Assembly: GCF_034424525.1 (NCBI RefSeq)
Contig: NZ_CP139979.1
Span: 1,054,001-1,118,000 of the forward strand
Length of the DNA: 64,000 nt
Direction: 5' to 3'
Source of the DNA: Sphingobium yanoikuyae
GTDB taxonomy: Bacteria; Pseudomonadota; Alphaproteobacteria; Sphingomonadales; Sphingomonadaceae
Of this stretch, positions 49,971 through 60,886 are shown in pieces. The notes beneath the pieces were generated by a model. That model made no database searches. It was given only the letters and a program-made list of their open reading frames with translations, and was not told the DNA's origin. Each line of letters begins with the position of its first letter. Position 1 is the stretch's first letter. The translations under genes and the position numbers were made by a program.

Positions 49971-51068
49971 TTGAAATATCGTCTTCTCGGCCTGCCGCTG
50001 CTGTGCGCGGCCTGCAATGTGTCGACCACCGACGCCAATGAAAGCCAGCCAGCCGCTCCAACCAACCAGGCACCGATCAACCAGACACAGGCCGCGCCCG
50101 ATCCCTCGGCCGCCTATGCTTTCCAGGTCGTGGAGGAACCCGGCGGCAAGCCCTGGCAGCCCAACCAGATATTGCAGGCGCAGGTGGCGCTCGATCGCTG
50201 GGGCTTCTCGCCCGGCGTGATCGACGGCAAGGACGGGATGAGCTTCAAGGCGGCCTTGCGCGGCTTCCAGGAGGCGAACAAGCTGCCCGTCACCGGCGAT
50301 TATGACCAGAAGACTGCCACCGCGCTGCTGGAGGGGGAGGCGAAGCCGACCACCTGGCTGGTGCGTATTCCCGATGGTTTTGCCCGCGGGCCCTTCTTCG
50401 ACATTCCCAAGGGGCTGAACAATCAGGCCAGCCTGCCCGCGCTCACCTATCGCAACCTGCTCGAAAAGCTGGCGGAGCGCTTCCACACCACGCCCGAAGT
50501 GCTGACCGGCATGAACCCGCCAGATACGAAGGTCGCCGCCGGCGCGACCATCCGCGTGCCGGCGATCGCCAATCAGCCGGTGGCACGGATCGAGGGCGAC
50601 GAGCGTGGCTGGGGCGAAACGCTCGCCAGCCTTGGCGTCGCCAGGGACCAGCCACAGGCCGACCATCTGGTGGTCGACAAGTCGGAAGGGCTGCTCAAGG
50701 TCTACGGCGCGGACAACCGCCTGATCGCGCAATTCCCGGTCACCACCGGGTCACAGCATGATCCGCTGCCGCTGGGCGAATGGACGATCAAGGGCGTCAG
50801 CCGCAATCCCGACTTCCATTATAATCCGGACCTGTTCTGGGATGCCGCGTCGAAGGATCAGAAGGCGGTGCTGCAGCCCGGCCCCAATGGCCCGGTCGGC
50901 GTCGTGTGGATCGATCTGTCCAAGGATCATTATGGCATCCATGGTACGCCCGAACCGCAACTGATCGGCCGCACCGAAAGCCATGGCTGCATCCGCCTTA
51001 CCAACTGGGATGCGGCGCGGCTGGCGCAGATGGTGAAGAGCGGCGTCAAGGCGAAGTTCCAGGCATGA
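49971..51068 (+). CDS. L,D-transpeptidase (YkuD) lipoprotein with peptidoglycan-binding domain
   Basis: A 365-residue protein. The start is probably the TTG at 49971, which has GGGAG 8 bp upstream and gives a short lipoprotein signal (KYRLLGLPLLCAAC); ATG 49950 lacks a ribosome site. Domains: a PG_binding_1 helical bundle (QILQAQVALDRWGFSPGVIDG), a LysM-like stretch (LAERFHTTPEVLTGMNP) and the YkuD domain with active Cys in ESHGCIRLTNWDA near residue 340. It crosslinks peptidoglycan or attaches proteins. It is coupled by ATGA to an M23 peptidase. Confidence 0.9.
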   Translation: MKYRLLGLPLLCAACNVSTTDANESQPAAPTNQAPINQTQAAPDPSAAYAFQVVEEPGGKPWQPNQILQAQVALDRWGFSPGVIDGKDGMSFKAALRGFQEANKLPVTGDYDQKTATALLEGEAKPTTWLVRIPDGFARGPFFDIPKGLNNQASLPALTYRNLLEKLAERFHTTPEVLTGMNPPDTKVAAGATIRVPAIANQPVARIEGDERGWGETLASLGVARDQPQADHLVVDKSEGLLKVYGADNRLIAQFPVTTGSQHDPLPLGEWTIKGVSRNPDFHYNPDLFWDAASKDQKAVLQPGPNGPVGVVWIDLSKDHYGIHGTPEPQLIGRTESHGCIRLTNWDAARLAQMVKSGVKAKFQA

Positions 51069-51631
51069 ATGTCCGGTTGTGGGGCGGTGTCGCGGTCGCG
51101 CTGCTGCTCTGCATCGCCTTCGCCCGCTATTGCGTGCGGATCGTCCCGGCCGATGCGCCGGTGCGATCCGCTGCATCCGCGCCGCCAACCGTCAGCGACG
51201 GTGCGCTGCTGATCCCGGTGGAGGGTGTGCCGGCCTCCGCGCTCACCGACACCTTCACCCAGGCGCGGGCAGGCGGCGCCCGTCCGCATGACGCGATCGA
51301 CATCATGGCGGCGCGGGGCAGGGCGGTGCTGGCCGCTGCCGACGGCCGGATCGAGAAGATCTTTTGGAGCGAGGCGGGTGGCCGCACCCTCTATGAACGC
51401 GCGCCCGACGGGCACACCCTCTATTATTATGCCCATCTCGACAGCTATGCGCCCGGCCTGCACGAAGGACAGGCGGTCAGGCGCGGCCAGCGCATCGCGA
51501 CCGTGGGCAGCACCGGCAATGCCGATCCCGCCGCGCCGCACCTCCATTTCGCCGTCAACCGCATGGCGCCGGCTGATCCCTGGTATGGTGGCCAGCCGGT
51601 CAATCCCTATCCGCTGCTGGTCGGCCAATGA
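51065..51631 (+). CDS. M23 family metallopeptidase (LytM domain)
   Basis: A 188-residue membrane-anchored protein: one N-terminal hydrophobic segment (residues ~6-22), then a LytM domain with zinc ligands H75 and D79 (RPHDAIDI) and H161 in PHLHFAV, plus H124 in YYAHLD. The metal site is complete, so it should be an active endopeptidase. It is translated with the L,D-transpeptidase gene (4-bp overlap), pairing a cell-wall cutter with a crosslinker. The 214 bp to efp hold no gene. Confidence 0.92.
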   Translation: MNVRLWGGVAVALLLCIAFARYCVRIVPADAPVRSAASAPPTVSDGALLIPVEGVPASALTDTFTQARAGGARPHDAIDIMAARGRAVLAAADGRIEKIFWSEAGGRTLYERAPDGHTLYYYAHLDSYAPGLHEGQAVRRGQRIATVGSTGNADPAAPHLHFAVNRMAPADPWYGGQPVNPYPLLVGQ

Positions 51632-51845
51632 CCTGTCCTATCGGCCCGCGATCGGCTATCATCGGGGTCAGCCGCGATCGAAAATTGCTCAAGTAGGAAA
51701 GCGAATTTCAAAATGTGCGGGAAATGTGCGAAGTTAAGCGGAAACGCCGCCCTCTTGCCCTTGGCGCCGTCTCGCGGTAAAGGCGCGGCCAGCCTCGCAG
51801 AGGCCGGCTCTTTTCCACATTCAGACATATAGGCAGGCTCTTCCC

Positions 51846-52409
51846 ATGAAGATCAGCGGCGTGGACATTCGTCCCGGCAACAATATCGAATATGAGGGTG
51901 GCCTGTGGCGCGCCGTCAAGATTCAGCACACCCAGCCCGGCAAGGGCGGCGCCTATATGCAGGTGGAGCTGAAGAACCTGATCGATGGCCGCAAGAACAA
52001 TGTCCGCTTCCGCTCGGCCGAGAGCGTCGAGCGCATCCGCCTCGACACCAAGGATTTCCAGTATCTCTACCCCGAGGGTGACATGCTGGTGTTCATGGAC
52101 ACCGAAACCTATGACCAGATCAACCTGCCGATGGACCTGGTCGGCGACGCCGCTGCCTTCCTGCAGGACGGCATGATGGTCATGCTGGAAATGTATGAAG
52201 AACGTCCGATCAGCGTCCAGCTGCCCGAGACGGTCGAAGCGACCATCGTCGAAGCCGACGCCGTGGTGAAGGGCCAGACCGCATCGGCCAGCTACAAGCC
52301 GGCGATCCTCGACAATGGCGTACGCGTCATGGTTCCGCCGCACATCGTCACCGGCACGCGCATCGTGGTCGATGTCTATGAGCGCGAATATGTGAAGCGG
52401 GCCGACTGA
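51846..52409 (+). CDS. efp: Elongation factor P
   Basis: A 187-residue protein of standard EF-P length and three-domain beta structure. The domain I tip carries K33 in [12 protein letters not shown], the residue that is modified in many bacteria; EYVKRAD ends domain III. EF-P rescues ribosomes stalled at polyproline, which fits the proline-rich proteins seen in this window. Confidence 0.97.
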   Translation: MKISGVDIRPGNNIEYEGGLWRAVKIQHTQPGKGGAYMQVELKNLIDGRKNNVRFRSAESVERIRLDTKDFQYLYPEGDMLVFMDTETYDQINLPMDLVGDAAAFLQDGMMVMLEMYEERPISVQLPETVEATIVEADAVVKGQTASASYKPAILDNGVRVMVPPHIVTGTRIVVDVYEREYVKRAD

Positions 52410-52765
52410 TGCGGTTCGGGCGCAGCACGGCATTGGCCGCCATCCTCGCGATCGGTGCCCTGCCGGCTGCGCTCCCTGCCCAGACGGTCAACAAGCCGTC
52501 CAAGGCGCAGATCGACAGTGCGGCCTATGTGCTGCAGGTCATCAGCAGCGCGCTGGAATCGAAGGAGGTCGAGCAGCCGGTCAAGACCGCGCTGTTCGAA
52601 TGCCTCTACAGCAATTCGCTGTCGCAGATCAGTGCGGCGACCGACAAGGTGATCGCGGGCAATCCGGGCAAGGTGAACCGCAAGGATCCCTCGCAGATGC
52701 TGGCGGTGATCGCTGGCACCTGTGGCTATCGTCCGGCCGCCGCCAAGCCCGCCCCCAAGAAATAA
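52409..52765 (+). CDS. Secreted hypothetical protein
   Basis: A 118-residue exported protein (signal cut near LPAQ, residue ~25), with one Cys pair (FECLYSN and GTCGYRP) that could form a disulfide, and a lysine/proline tail, KPAPKK. Its ATG overlaps the efp stop by 1 bp, so it is co-transcribed. No family recognised. Confidence 0.7.
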   Translation: MRFGRSTALAAILAIGALPAALPAQTVNKPSKAQIDSAAYVLQVISSALESKEVEQPVKTALFECLYSNSLSQISAATDKVIAGNPGKVNRKDPSQMLAVIAGTCGYRPAAAKPAPKK

Positions 52766-52801
52766 AGCAAAGGCCGCCCACCGGGGCGGCGGAGATTTTA
52801 C

Positions 52802-53614
52802 ATGGTATCCCATTCCGGCCTTCTCACCGTCATGGAACGCGCCGCCCGCAAGGCCGGCTCCAAGCTGCGCCGCGACTTCGGCGAGGTCGAGCATCTGCAG
52901 GTATCGCGCAAGGGGCCGGCGGACTTCGTGTCCAAGGCCGACAAGCAGGCCGAACAGACGTTGGTCGAGGAATTGCAGAAGGCGCGTCCCGACTGGGGCT
53001 TCCTGCTGGAAGAGGGCGGGGTAATCGAAGGCGATCCCAACAAGCCGCGCTGGATCATCGATCCGCTCGACGGCACCACCAACTTCCTGCATGGCATCCC
53101 GCACTTCGCCATCTCGATCGCGGTCGAGGAGCCGCTGTTCGGCGGCAAGCGCGAAGTGACCTCGGGCCTGATCTACCAGCCGGTCACCGACGAAAGCTAT
53201 TGGGCGGAAAAGAATCGCGGCGCCTGGCGTCATGACCAGCGCCTGCGCGTCTCGGCCCGCCGTGACCTTGCCGACTGCCTGATCGCCACCGGCATCCCGT
53301 TCATGGGTCATGGCAACATGGCCGAATGGACGCGCATCTTCGGTGCGGTGGCGCCTTCGGTCGCTGGCCTGCGTCGCTTCGGTGCCGCTTCGCTCGACCT
53401 CGCCCATGTCGCCTCGGGCCGCTATGACGGCTTCTGGGAAAGCGGCCTCCAGCCCTGGGACGTGGCAGCCGGCATCCTGATGGTGCGCGAAGCCGGTGGC
53501 TTCGTCAGCGACTTCCGCGGCGGCGACCAGATGATCGACCGCAAGGAAGTGATCGCCGGCAATGACGCGACCCATAGCAAGCTGCACAAGCTGGTGGCCG
53601 GCGCGCTGCGCTAA
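52802..53614 (+). CDS. suhB: Inositol monophosphatase family protein (SuhB-like)
   Basis: A 270-residue enzyme with the metal-binding motifs EEGG, WIIDPLDGTTNFLHGIPHFAISIAV and the C-terminal LQPWDVAAGILMVREAGG. Substrates in this family include inositol-1-phosphate; SuhB also acts on rRNA transcription in E. coli. The ribosome site GGAG follows a GCCGCCC/GGGGCGGC hairpin by a few bases. Confidence 0.92.
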   Translation: MVSHSGLLTVMERAARKAGSKLRRDFGEVEHLQVSRKGPADFVSKADKQAEQTLVEELQKARPDWGFLLEEGGVIEGDPNKPRWIIDPLDGTTNFLHGIPHFAISIAVEEPLFGGKREVTSGLIYQPVTDESYWAEKNRGAWRHDQRLRVSARRDLADCLIATGIPFMGHGNMAEWTRIFGAVAPSVAGLRRFGAASLDLAHVASGRYDGFWESGLQPWDVAAGILMVREAGGFVSDFRGGDQMIDRKEVIAGNDATHSKLHKLVAGALR

Positions 53615-53701
53615 GAGTCTGGTCGCGATTGGGGGAGGTGCGCCGCGCTTCCGCCGATGGCGTGAATCAGGCTCTGCTAAGCTTCTGATTTAAGAGCAAA
53701 G

Positions 53702-53762
53702 GGCGTCGGCCCACCGCGGCGAGTCTTCGGGCTTCCAAAGGTGGTCCGGCGCCTGTTTTTTT
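53702..53762 (+). terminator. Rho-independent terminator candidate after suhB
   Basis: Arms GGCGTCGGCCCACC (53702-53715) and GGTGGTCCGGCGCC (53740-53753) pair with one mismatch and one G-U, followed after 2 bases by seven T (53756-53762). It lies 87 bp after the stop and separates suhB from the nuo operon. Confidence 0.65.
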
Positions 53763-53819
53763 GTGTCTGGGGCAATCGTCTCTTGCGCTTTTGGTAACGC
53801 GATCAAGCCTTTGCAATTG

Positions 53820-53836
53820 TTGCGAATCATTCTCAT
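53820..53836 (+). promoter_or_regulatory. Fur-box-like half-site upstream of nuoA
   Basis: TTGCGAATCATTCTCAT matches the right half of a Fur box (AATCATTNTC) well, but the left half poorly. It lies 74 bp before the nuoA start. Iron control of complex I would make sense, but the site is only suggestive. No clear -35/-10 pair was fixed in this 295-bp gap. Confidence 0.3.
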
Positions 53837-53909
53837 GGGTTCGCCCCTTGCTTCGCATATGCAGCAGGCCTAAAGGCCCCCCAGAACAATTTTCGCCCAG
53901 GGGATTCCA

Positions 53910-54284
53910 TTGGTCGATCTCAGCCAATATCTGCCGATCCTGATCTTTCTCGGGATCGCTCTGCTGCTCTCCAGCACCTTCGTCTTCTTGCCGATGCTGG
54001 TTGGCCGCCTGACCGGTGCGCACAAGCCCGATCCTGCCAAGCTGTCCGAATATGAATGCGGCTTCCCCGCATTTGAAGAGCCGCGCAGCCAGTTCGACGT
54101 GCGTTTCTACCTTGTCGCCATCCTGTTCATCATTTTCGACCTGGAAGCGGCATTCCTCTTTCCCTGGGCGGTGAGCCTTGACCAGATCGGCTGGGCCGGC
54201 TGGGCGACGATGATGATCTTCATAGCGGAGCTGGTGCTCGGCCTCGTCTATGCGTGGAAGAAGGGAGCACTCGATTGGGAGTAG
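53910..54284 (+). CDS. nuoA: NADH-quinone oxidoreductase subunit A
   Basis: A 124-residue membrane subunit starting at a TTG ([17 protein letters not shown]). Three helices; the loop [39 protein letters not shown] is the NuoA signature with the quinone-site Cys and ionisable residues. First gene of the complex I operon. Confidence 0.96.
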   Translation: MVDLSQYLPILIFLGIALLLSSTFVFLPMLVGRLTGAHKPDPAKLSEYECGFPAFEEPRSQFDVRFYLVAILFIIFDLEAAFLFPWAVSLDQIGWAGWATMMIFIAELVLGLVYAWKKGALDWE

Positions 54285-54829
54285 AACTGACCAGCCCCAT
54301 TCCCGGCACCATGCCGCCGATGGGGACGCAGCCCGACCAGGACTTCTTCAACGCGCTCAGCAGTGAAGTCAGCGACAAGGGCTTCCTTGTCACCTCGACC
54401 GAGGAACTGTTCCAGTGGGCCCGCACGGGTTCGCTGTGGTGGATGACCTTCGGTCTGGCCTGCTGCGCCGTGGAGATGATCCACGTCAACATGCCGCGCT
54501 ACGACATGGAGCGCTTCGGCGCCGCGCCGCGCGCGTCTCCGCGCCAGTCGGACGTGATGATCGTCGCGGGCACGCTGTGCAACAAGATGGCCCCGGCGCT
54601 CCGCAAGGTCTATGACCAGATGTCCAACCCGAAATATGTGATTTCGATGGGCAGCTGCGCCAATGGCGGTGGTTACTACCACTATAGCTATTCGGTCGTC
54701 CGTGGCTGTGACCGCATCGTGCCGGTCGACATCTATGTGCCGGGCTGCCCGCCCACTGCCGAAGCTCTGCTCTACGGCATCATGCAGCTGCAGCGGAAGA
54801 TCCGCCGGATCGGGACGATTGAGCGTTAA
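54275..54829 (+). CDS. nuoB: NADH-quinone oxidoreductase subunit B
   Basis: A 184-residue peripheral subunit carrying cluster N2. The start is the TTG at 54275 ([11 protein letters not shown]), with GGGAG upstream, overlapping nuoA by 10 bp; GTG 54254 is a poorer choice. Cluster ligands are the adjacent pair in LACCAVEM plus [18 protein letters not shown] and [11 protein letters not shown]. Confidence 0.96.
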   Translation: MGVELTSPIPGTMPPMGTQPDQDFFNALSSEVSDKGFLVTSTEELFQWARTGSLWWMTFGLACCAVEMIHVNMPRYDMERFGAAPRASPRQSDVMIVAGTLCNKMAPALRKVYDQMSNPKYVISMGSCANGGGYYHYSYSVVRGCDRIVPVDIYVPGCPPTAEALLYGIMQLQRKIRRIGTIER

Positions 54830-54830
54830 T

Positions 54831-55628
54831 ATGGGCCATTCTGCACCCAAGATCGTGAACCCCGAAGGGATCGCCGAGGAAATCGGCGCCCTGCTGGGGT
54901 CGATGCTGATCGAAACCATCGATCATGCTGACGAGCTGACCTTCGTTGTCGCGCGCGACGACCTGGCCAACGCCATGGTCGCGCTGCGCGACATGGCGCA
55001 TTACCAGCAGTTGATGGAAATTGCCGGCGTCGACTATCCGGAACGTCCGGACCGGTTCGAGGTCGCCTATCACCTGCTCAGCGTCACGCGGAATCACCGT
55101 GTCCGCGTCAAGGTGTCGACCGACGAGGATACGCCGGTGCCGACCGTCACGCACCTCTGGCCGGTCGCTGGCTGGCTGGAGCGCGAAGTGTTCGACATGT
55201 ATGGCGTCATCTTCGACGGCAATACCGACCTGCGTCGCATCCTGACCGACTATGGCTTCAAGGGCCATCCGCAGCGCAAGGACTTCCCGCTGACCGGCTA
55301 TGTCGAGCTGCGCTATTCCGAGGAAGACAAGCGCGTCGTCTATGAGCCGGTGAAGCTGGCTCAGGACTTCCGCAGCTTCGACTTCATGTCGCCCTGGGAA
55401 GGCGCGCAATATGTGCTGCCGGGCGACGAGAAGGCGGCGGCACCTGCCGCGCCGGCTCCTGCGCCCGCAGCTGCACCCGCGCCCAAGGCGACGGAAAGCA
55501 AGGCCGACACCGGTGCTGGCGATGCCGCCAACAAGAAGGCCGAGGAAAAGTCGGCCGACGCGCCGGCCAAGCCCGCCGCCGAAACCGATGAAGGCAAGGG
55601 GGCTGCCAAGCCCGAAGGTAAGGCCTGA
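54831..55628 (+). CDS. nuoC: NADH-quinone oxidoreductase subunit C with Ala/Pro/Lys-rich tail
   Basis: A 265-residue subunit. The 30-kDa domain is intact ([65 protein letters not shown]). From about residue 199 on, a disordered tail of ~67 residues is nearly all Ala, Pro, Lys, Glu and Asp. Most NuoC proteins end at about 200. The tail is in frame up to the nuoD overlap, so it is translated. Confidence 0.95.
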   Translation: MGHSAPKIVNPEGIAEEIGALLGSMLIETIDHADELTFVVARDDLANAMVALRDMAHYQQLMEIAGVDYPERPDRFEVAYHLLSVTRNHRVRVKVSTDEDTPVPTVTHLWPVAGWLEREVFDMYGVIFDGNTDLRRILTDYGFKGHPQRKDFPLTGYVELRYSEEDKRVVYEPVKLAQDFRSFDFMSPWEGAQYVLPGDEKAAAPAAPAPAPAAAPAPKATESKADTGAGDAANKKAEEKSADAPAKPAAETDEGKGAAKPEGKA

Positions 55629-56863
55629 TGTCCGACTATCTCGAAAAGATGGATCATGTCACCGATGCGGCCGACCCGGCCTATGGCGACACGGAAATCC
55701 AGAACTACACGATCAACTTCGGTCCGCAGCACCCTGCGGCGCACGGCGTTCTGCGTCTGGTCATGGAACTGGACGGCGAAATCGTCGAGCGCTGCGACCC
55801 GCATGTCGGCCTGCTGCATCGCGGCACCGAAAAGCTGATCGAGCACAAGACCTATATGCAGGCGCTGCCCTATTTCGACCGGCTGGACTATTGTTCGCCG
55901 CTCGGCATGGAGCATAGCTATGTCCTGGCGGTCGAAAAGCTGCTGAACCTGGAAGTGCCGCTGCGCGCGCAATATCTGCGCGTGTTCTTCGCGGAACTGA
56001 CCCGTATCTGCAATCACATGCTGAACCTGGGTTCGCACGTCATGGACGTCGGCGCGATGACGCCGAACCTGTGGCTGTTCGAAATCCGCGAGGACTGCCT
56101 CAACTTCTTCGAGCGCGCGTCGGGTGCCCGCATGCATTCGGCCTATTTCCGGCCGGGTGGCGTGCATCAGGACGTGCCGCTCAAGCTGCTGACCGACATC
56201 GCCGACTGGCTCGACACCCGTCTGCCGCGCCTGTTCGAGGACGCGATGAGCCTGGTCGTCGACAACCGCATCTTCAAGCAGCGCAATGTCGACATCTCGA
56301 TCGTCAGCAAGGAAGACGCGCTGAAGTGGGGCTTCTCCGGCCCGATGCTGCGCGGTTCGGGCATCGCCTGGGACATCCGCAAGGCGCAGCCCTATGACGT
56401 CTATGACCGCATGGAATTCGACGTTCCGGTCGGCACCGCGTTCGACTGCTATGACCGGTTCATGGTCCGCGTCGAGGAAGTGCGCCAGTCCGCGCGCATC
56501 ATGAAGCAGTGTCTCAGCGAAATGCCGGAAGGGCCGATCGCCAGCTTCGACCGCAAGGTCTCCCCGCCCAAGCGCGGCGAGATGAAGAAGTCGATGGAAG
56601 CGCTGATCCACCACTTCAAGCTCTATACCGAGGGCTTCCATGTCCCCGCGGGCGAAGTCTATGTGGCGACCGAAAGCCCGAAGGGCGAATTCGGCGTCTA
56701 TCTGGTCAGCGACGGCTCCAACAAGCCCTATCGCTGCAAGATCCGCCCGACCGCCTTCAGCCATCTGCAGGCGATGGACTTCATGATGAAGGGCCACATG
56801 CTGGCCGATACAACCGCTGTACTGGGCGCGATGGACATCGTGTTCGGAGAATGTGACCGATAA
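55628..56863 (+). CDS. nuoD: NADH-quinone oxidoreductase subunit D
   Basis: A 411-residue 49-kDa subunit that shapes the quinone site: [40 protein letters not shown], the Tyr/His loop [17 protein letters not shown], and DIVFGECDR at the end. It shares one base with the nuoC stop (TGATG) and with nuoE. Confidence 0.97.
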   Translation: MSDYLEKMDHVTDAADPAYGDTEIQNYTINFGPQHPAAHGVLRLVMELDGEIVERCDPHVGLLHRGTEKLIEHKTYMQALPYFDRLDYCSPLGMEHSYVLAVEKLLNLEVPLRAQYLRVFFAELTRICNHMLNLGSHVMDVGAMTPNLWLFEIREDCLNFFERASGARMHSAYFRPGGVHQDVPLKLLTDIADWLDTRLPRLFEDAMSLVVDNRIFKQRNVDISIVSKEDALKWGFSGPMLRGSGIAWDIRKAQPYDVYDRMEFDVPVGTAFDCYDRFMVRVEEVRQSARIMKQCLSEMPEGPIASFDRKVSPPKRGEMKKSMEALIHHFKLYTEGFHVPAGEVYVATESPKGEFGVYLVSDGSNKPYRCKIRPTAFSHLQAMDFMMKGHMLADTTAVLGAMDIVFGECDR

Positions 56864-57546
56864 TGGCTGACGCAGTTCATATCCCCGATGAGGCCGAAAC
56901 CCGCGCGCGCTGGGGCGCGTTCGAGTGGACGCCCGAAAACGCCGAACAGGCCAAGAAGGTCATCGCGCGCTATCCCGCCGGTCGCCAACAGTCGGCGGTG
57001 ATGCCGCTGCTCGACCTGGCCCAGCGCCAGGTTGGTGCGGAGACGCAGACCAATGGCTGGCTGCCGGTTCCGGTCATGGAATATATCGGGCGCCAGCTCG
57101 ATATGCCGTACATGCGCGTCTATGAGGTCGCGACCTTCTACACCATGTACAATCTGGCGCCGGTCGGCCGCTACCATGTGCAGGTCTGCGGCACGACGCC
57201 GTGCATGCTGCGCGGGTCGGACGATGTCTTTGCCGCGTGCAAGAATAAGGGTCTGGTCAAGGGCGGCACGACCCCCGACGGCCTGTTCACCCTCAATGAG
57301 GTCGAATGCCTTGGTGCCTGTGCCAACGCGCCGATGGTCCAGATCAACGACGATAATTTCGAAGATCTGACCTACGACAGCACCATCGCCATCCTGGAAA
57401 CGCTGGCCGCTGGCGGCCAGCCCAAGATCGGCCCGCAGATCGATCGTCAGACCAGCGCGCCGGAAGGTGGCCCGACCACCCTCAAGGAGATGGTCGGCGA
57501 AAATCACGACTATCGCGGTCAATGGAACGAAGGAGCGACGGCATGA
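56863..57546 (+). CDS. nuoE: NADH-quinone oxidoreductase subunit E
   Basis: A 227-residue subunit with a thioredoxin-like fold and cluster N1a. Ligands are in [12 protein letters not shown] and [18 protein letters not shown]. The C-terminal ~35 residues extend past the fold ([20 protein letters not shown]), as in other alphaproteobacteria. It overlaps nuoF by ATGA. Confidence 0.95.
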   Translation: MADAVHIPDEAETRARWGAFEWTPENAEQAKKVIARYPAGRQQSAVMPLLDLAQRQVGAETQTNGWLPVPVMEYIGRQLDMPYMRVYEVATFYTMYNLAPVGRYHVQVCGTTPCMLRGSDDVFAACKNKGLVKGGTTPDGLFTLNEVECLGACANAPMVQINDDNFEDLTYDSTIAILETLAAGGQPKIGPQIDRQTSAPEGGPTTLKEMVGENHDYRGQWNEGATA

Positions 57547-58877
57547 CCGATGCACCCGCACCGGCCCCCTTCGTCGGGCCGCTGTCCGACAAGGACCGCA
57601 TCTTCACCAACGTCCACGGCTTCCAGGATTGGGGCGTCGACGCCGCGATGAAGCGTGGCGATTGGGACAATACCAAGAAGCTGATGGAAATCGGCCAGGA
57701 CGCGATCATCGACACCATCAAGGCGTCGAACCTGCGCGGCCGCGGCGGCGCCGGCTTCCCGACCGGCATGAAGTGGAGCTTCATGCCCAAGGAAAGCAAG
57801 GACGGCCGTCCCAGCTTCCTCGTCATCAACGCTGATGAATCCGAACCGGGTTCGTGCAAGGACCGCGAAATCATCCGCCACGATCCGCACAAGCTGATCG
57901 AAGGCGCGCTGATCGCCGGTTTCGCGATGCGGGCGCGCGCCGCCTACATCTATATTCGCGGTGAGTTCATCTATGAGGCGAAGGTGCTCTTCGCCGCTGT
58001 CGAACAGGCCTATGAAAAGGGCTTCATCGGCAAGAATGCCTGCGGTTCGGGCTATGATTTCGACGTGTTCGTCCATCGTGGCGCCGGCGCCTATATCTGC
58101 GGCGAGGAAACCGCCCAGATCGAAAGCATCGAGGGCAAGAAGGGCCAGCCCCGCCTGAAGCCGCCTTTCCCGGCCGGCGCGGGCCTTTATGGCTGCCCGA
58201 CCACGGTGAACAACGTGGAATCGATCGCGGTTGCGCCGACGATCCTGCGTCGTGGCGCTGCCTGGTTCAACGGCTTCGGTCGTGAGAACAACCGCGGCAC
58301 CAAGCTGTTCCAGATCAGCGGTCATGTGAACAAGCCCTGCGTCGTCGAGGAATCGATGTCGATCCCGTTCCGCGAACTGATCGATCGCCATTGCGGCGGC
58401 ATCCGTGGCGGCTGGGACAATCTGCTCGCGGTCATTCCGGGCGGATCGTCGGTGCCACTGGTTCCTGCGAAGGAAATCATGGACGCACCGATGGACTTTG
58501 ACGGTCTGCGCGCGCTGGGCTCGGGCCTGGGCACCGCTGCCGTCATCGTCATGGACAAGTCGACCGACATCGTCCGCGCCATTTCGCGTCTCTCCTACTT
58601 CTACAAGCATGAGAGCTGCGGCCAGTGTACACCGTGCCGCGAAGGCACCGGCTGGATGTGGCGCGTCATGGAGCGTCTGCGCACCGGCGACGCCGACCAG
58701 AGCGAAATCGACATGCTGTTCCAGGTGACCAAGCAGGTTGAAGGCCACACCATCTGCGCGCTTGGCGACGCAGCGGCATGGCCGATCCAGGGGCTGATCC
58801 GGCACTTCCGTCCGGAAATCGAGCGCCGGATCAACGAGAACAAGGGTAGTGCCCCCGTCATGGAGGCAGCGGAGTAA
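57543..58877 (+). CDS. nuoF: NADH-quinone oxidoreductase subunit F
   Basis: A 444-residue subunit with the FMN and NADH sites and cluster N3. Start at 57543 ([16 protein letters not shown]). Motifs: [56 protein letters not shown], and the 4Fe-4S ligands [11 protein letters not shown] plus [10 protein letters not shown]. Confidence 0.97.
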   Translation: MTDAPAPAPFVGPLSDKDRIFTNVHGFQDWGVDAAMKRGDWDNTKKLMEIGQDAIIDTIKASNLRGRGGAGFPTGMKWSFMPKESKDGRPSFLVINADESEPGSCKDREIIRHDPHKLIEGALIAGFAMRARAAYIYIRGEFIYEAKVLFAAVEQAYEKGFIGKNACGSGYDFDVFVHRGAGAYICGEETAQIESIEGKKGQPRLKPPFPAGAGLYGCPTTVNNVESIAVAPTILRRGAAWFNGFGRENNRGTKLFQISGHVNKPCVVEESMSIPFRELIDRHCGGIRGGWDNLLAVIPGGSSVPLVPAKEIMDAPMDFDGLRALGSGLGTAAVIVMDKSTDIVRAISRLSYFYKHESCGQCTPCREGTGWMWRVMERLRTGDADQSEIDMLFQVTKQVEGHTICALGDAAAWPIQGLIRHFRPEIERRINENKGSAPVMEAAE

Positions 58878-58879
58878 CC

Positions 58880-60886
58880 ATGCCGAAGGTCAAAGTAGAC
58901 GGCGTAGAACTCGAAGTCCCGGCGGGCGCCACAGTCCTCCAGGCTTGCGAGCAGGCGGGGAAGGAAATCCCCCGTTTCTGCTATCATGAGCGCCTTTCCA
59001 TCGCCGGCAATTGCCGCATGTGCCTGGTCGAGGTGAAGCCTGGGCCGCCCAAGCCGCAGGCGTCGTGCGCGCTTCCGGCCACCGAAGGCCAGGAAATCCG
59101 CACCGACAGCGAAATGGTCAAGAAGGCCCGCGAAGGGGTGATGGAGTTCCTGCTCATCAACCACCCGCTGGATTGCCCGATCTGCGACCAGGGTGGCGAG
59201 TGCGATCTTCAGGACCAGTCGGTGGCCTATGGCCGTGGTTCGTCGCGCTATGACGAGAACAAGCGCGCTGTCACCGAGAAGAATATGGGTCCGATCGTCA
59301 AGACGGTCATGACCCGCTGCATCCAGTGTACCCGTTGCGTGCGCTTTGCAGAGGAAGTCGCGGGCGTGCCGGAAATCGGTGCCATCTATCGCGGCGAGAA
59401 TATGCAGATCACCACCTATCTCGAACATGCCGCCAAGAGCGAGCTGTCGGGCAATGTGGTCGATCTCTGCCCGGTCGGTGCGCTGACCGCCAAGCCCTAC
59501 GCTTTCGAAGCGCGTCCGTGGGAACTCAAGAAGACCCATGCGATCGACGTGATGGACGCGCTCGGTACCAACATCCGCCTCGACAGCCGTGGTCGTCAGG
59601 TGCTGCGCGCCGTGCCGCGCATCAATGACGACGTGAACGAGGAATGGGCGTCGGACAAGACCCGTCACAATGTCGACGGTCTGGTCCGCAAGCGCCTCGA
59701 CAAGCCGTTCGTCCGCAAGGATGGCAAGCTGGTTCCGGCGACCTGGGCGGAAGCCTTTGCCGCCGTCGCCGCCGTCCAGCATGGCGGCAGCGTCGCGGCG
59801 ATCGCCGGTGACCTGCTCGACTGCGAAACCATGTTCGCCGGCAAGGCGCTGGTCGAAAAGCTCGGCGGTTCGCTGCTGGAAGGCCGCCAGACCGGCCTGT
59901 CCTACGACGTGTCGAGCCTGTCGTCGGTGGTGTTCAACACCCCGCTCGCCGATCTCGAAACCGCGGACGTCATCCTGCTGGTCGGCACCAACCTGCGCTG
60001 GGAAGCGCCGCTGGTGAACACCCGCATCCGCAAGGCGATCAAGAAGGGCGCGAAGGTCTTTGCCGTCGGTCCCGAATTCGACCTGACCTACAAGCTCGAA
60101 TGGCTGGGCAATGACGCGTCGCTGCTGGCCAAGCTGCCGGACGCCGTGCTCGAAGCCTTCAAGGGCGCTGCCCGTCCGGCGATGATCGTCGGCGGCGGCG
60201 TGCTGGCCAAGGACGGTGCGCATGGCGACACGCTGGCACTGGTCGAGACGCTGGGCCTGATCAAGGATGGCTGGAACGGCTATAACGTCCTGCACTTCGC
60301 GGCGGCCCGCATGGGCGGCCTGATGCTGGGCTATGCGACCAAGGGCGGCATCAAGGCGGTGGCTGCGGCCGCGCCGAAGCTGCTCTTCTCGCTGGGTGCC
60401 GACGAAGTCGACTATTCGGCCTTCGAGGGTAGCTTCAAGGTCTATGTCGGCCATCATGGCGACAAGGGCGCCCATGCGGCGGACGTGATCCTGCCGGGCG
60501 CAAGCTATGCCGAAAAGGCCGGCACCTACGTCAACCTGGAAGGCCGGGTGCAGTTCGGTGAAAAGGCCGTGTTCGCACCGGGCGATGCCCGCGAGGACTG
60601 GTCGATCCTGCGCGCCCTGTCGGAAGCGCTGGGCGCCAAGCTGCCGTTCGACAGCTTCGACGCGCTGCGCGCCGAAATGGTCAAGGCGGTTCCCGCGCTC
60701 GGCGTCGAGGGTATCGCCGACTATGGCTGGTCGGTTCCGTCGCTGCCCACCGGTGCGACCGGCGAGCTGGGTTCGCCGATCAAGGATTTCTACCTCACCA
60801 ACGCGATCTGCCGCGCCAGCCCGACGATGCAGCAATGCTCGGCCGAGCTGATCCATGGTGAAAGCTTCGCGGAGGCCGCAGAGTGA
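58880..60886 (+). CDS. nuoG: NADH-quinone oxidoreductase subunit G
   Basis: A 668-residue subunit. The N-terminal ferredoxin part binds N1b ([21 protein letters not shown]), then His-ligated N5 ([19 protein letters not shown]) and N4 ([33 protein letters not shown]), followed by a molybdopterin-oxidoreductase-like domain without cofactor. It has the short alphaproteobacterial length. It overlaps nuoH by 4 bp. Confidence 0.97.
   Translation: MPKVKVDGVELEVPAGATVLQACEQAGKEIPRFCYHERLSIAGNCRMCLVEVKPGPPKPQASCALPATEGQEIRTDSEMVKKAREGVMEFLLINHPLDCPICDQGGECDLQDQSVAYGRGSSRYDENKRAVTEKNMGPIVKTVMTRCIQCTRCVRFAEEVAGVPEIGAIYRGENMQITTYLEHAAKSELSGNVVDLCPVGALTAKPYAFEARPWELKKTHAIDVMDALGTNIRLDSRGRQVLRAVPRINDDVNEEWASDKTRHNVDGLVRKRLDKPFVRKDGKLVPATWAEAFAAVAAVQHGGSVAAIAGDLLDCETMFAGKALVEKLGGSLLEGRQTGLSYDVSSLSSVVFNTPLADLETADVILLVGTNLRWEAPLVNTRIRKAIKKGAKVFAVGPEFDLTYKLEWLGNDASLLAKLPDAVLEAFKGAARPAMIVGGGVLAKDGAHGDTLALVETLGLIKDGWNGYNVLHFAAARMGGLMLGYATKGGIKAVAAAAPKLLFSLGADEVDYSAFEGSFKVYVGHHGDKGAHAADVILPGASYAEKAGTYVNLEGRVQFGEKAVFAPGDAREDWSILRALSEALGAKLPFDSFDALRAEMVKAVPALGVEGIADYGWSVPSLPTGATGELGSPIKDFYLTNAICRASPTMQQCSAELIHGESFAEAAE

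Noticed and set aside
58601..60856. A 751-codon minus-strand open frame opposite nuoG and nuoF
   Set aside because: Complement of a strongly conserved complex I gene; the translation has the Arg/His/Gln-rich composition typical of such antisense frames.
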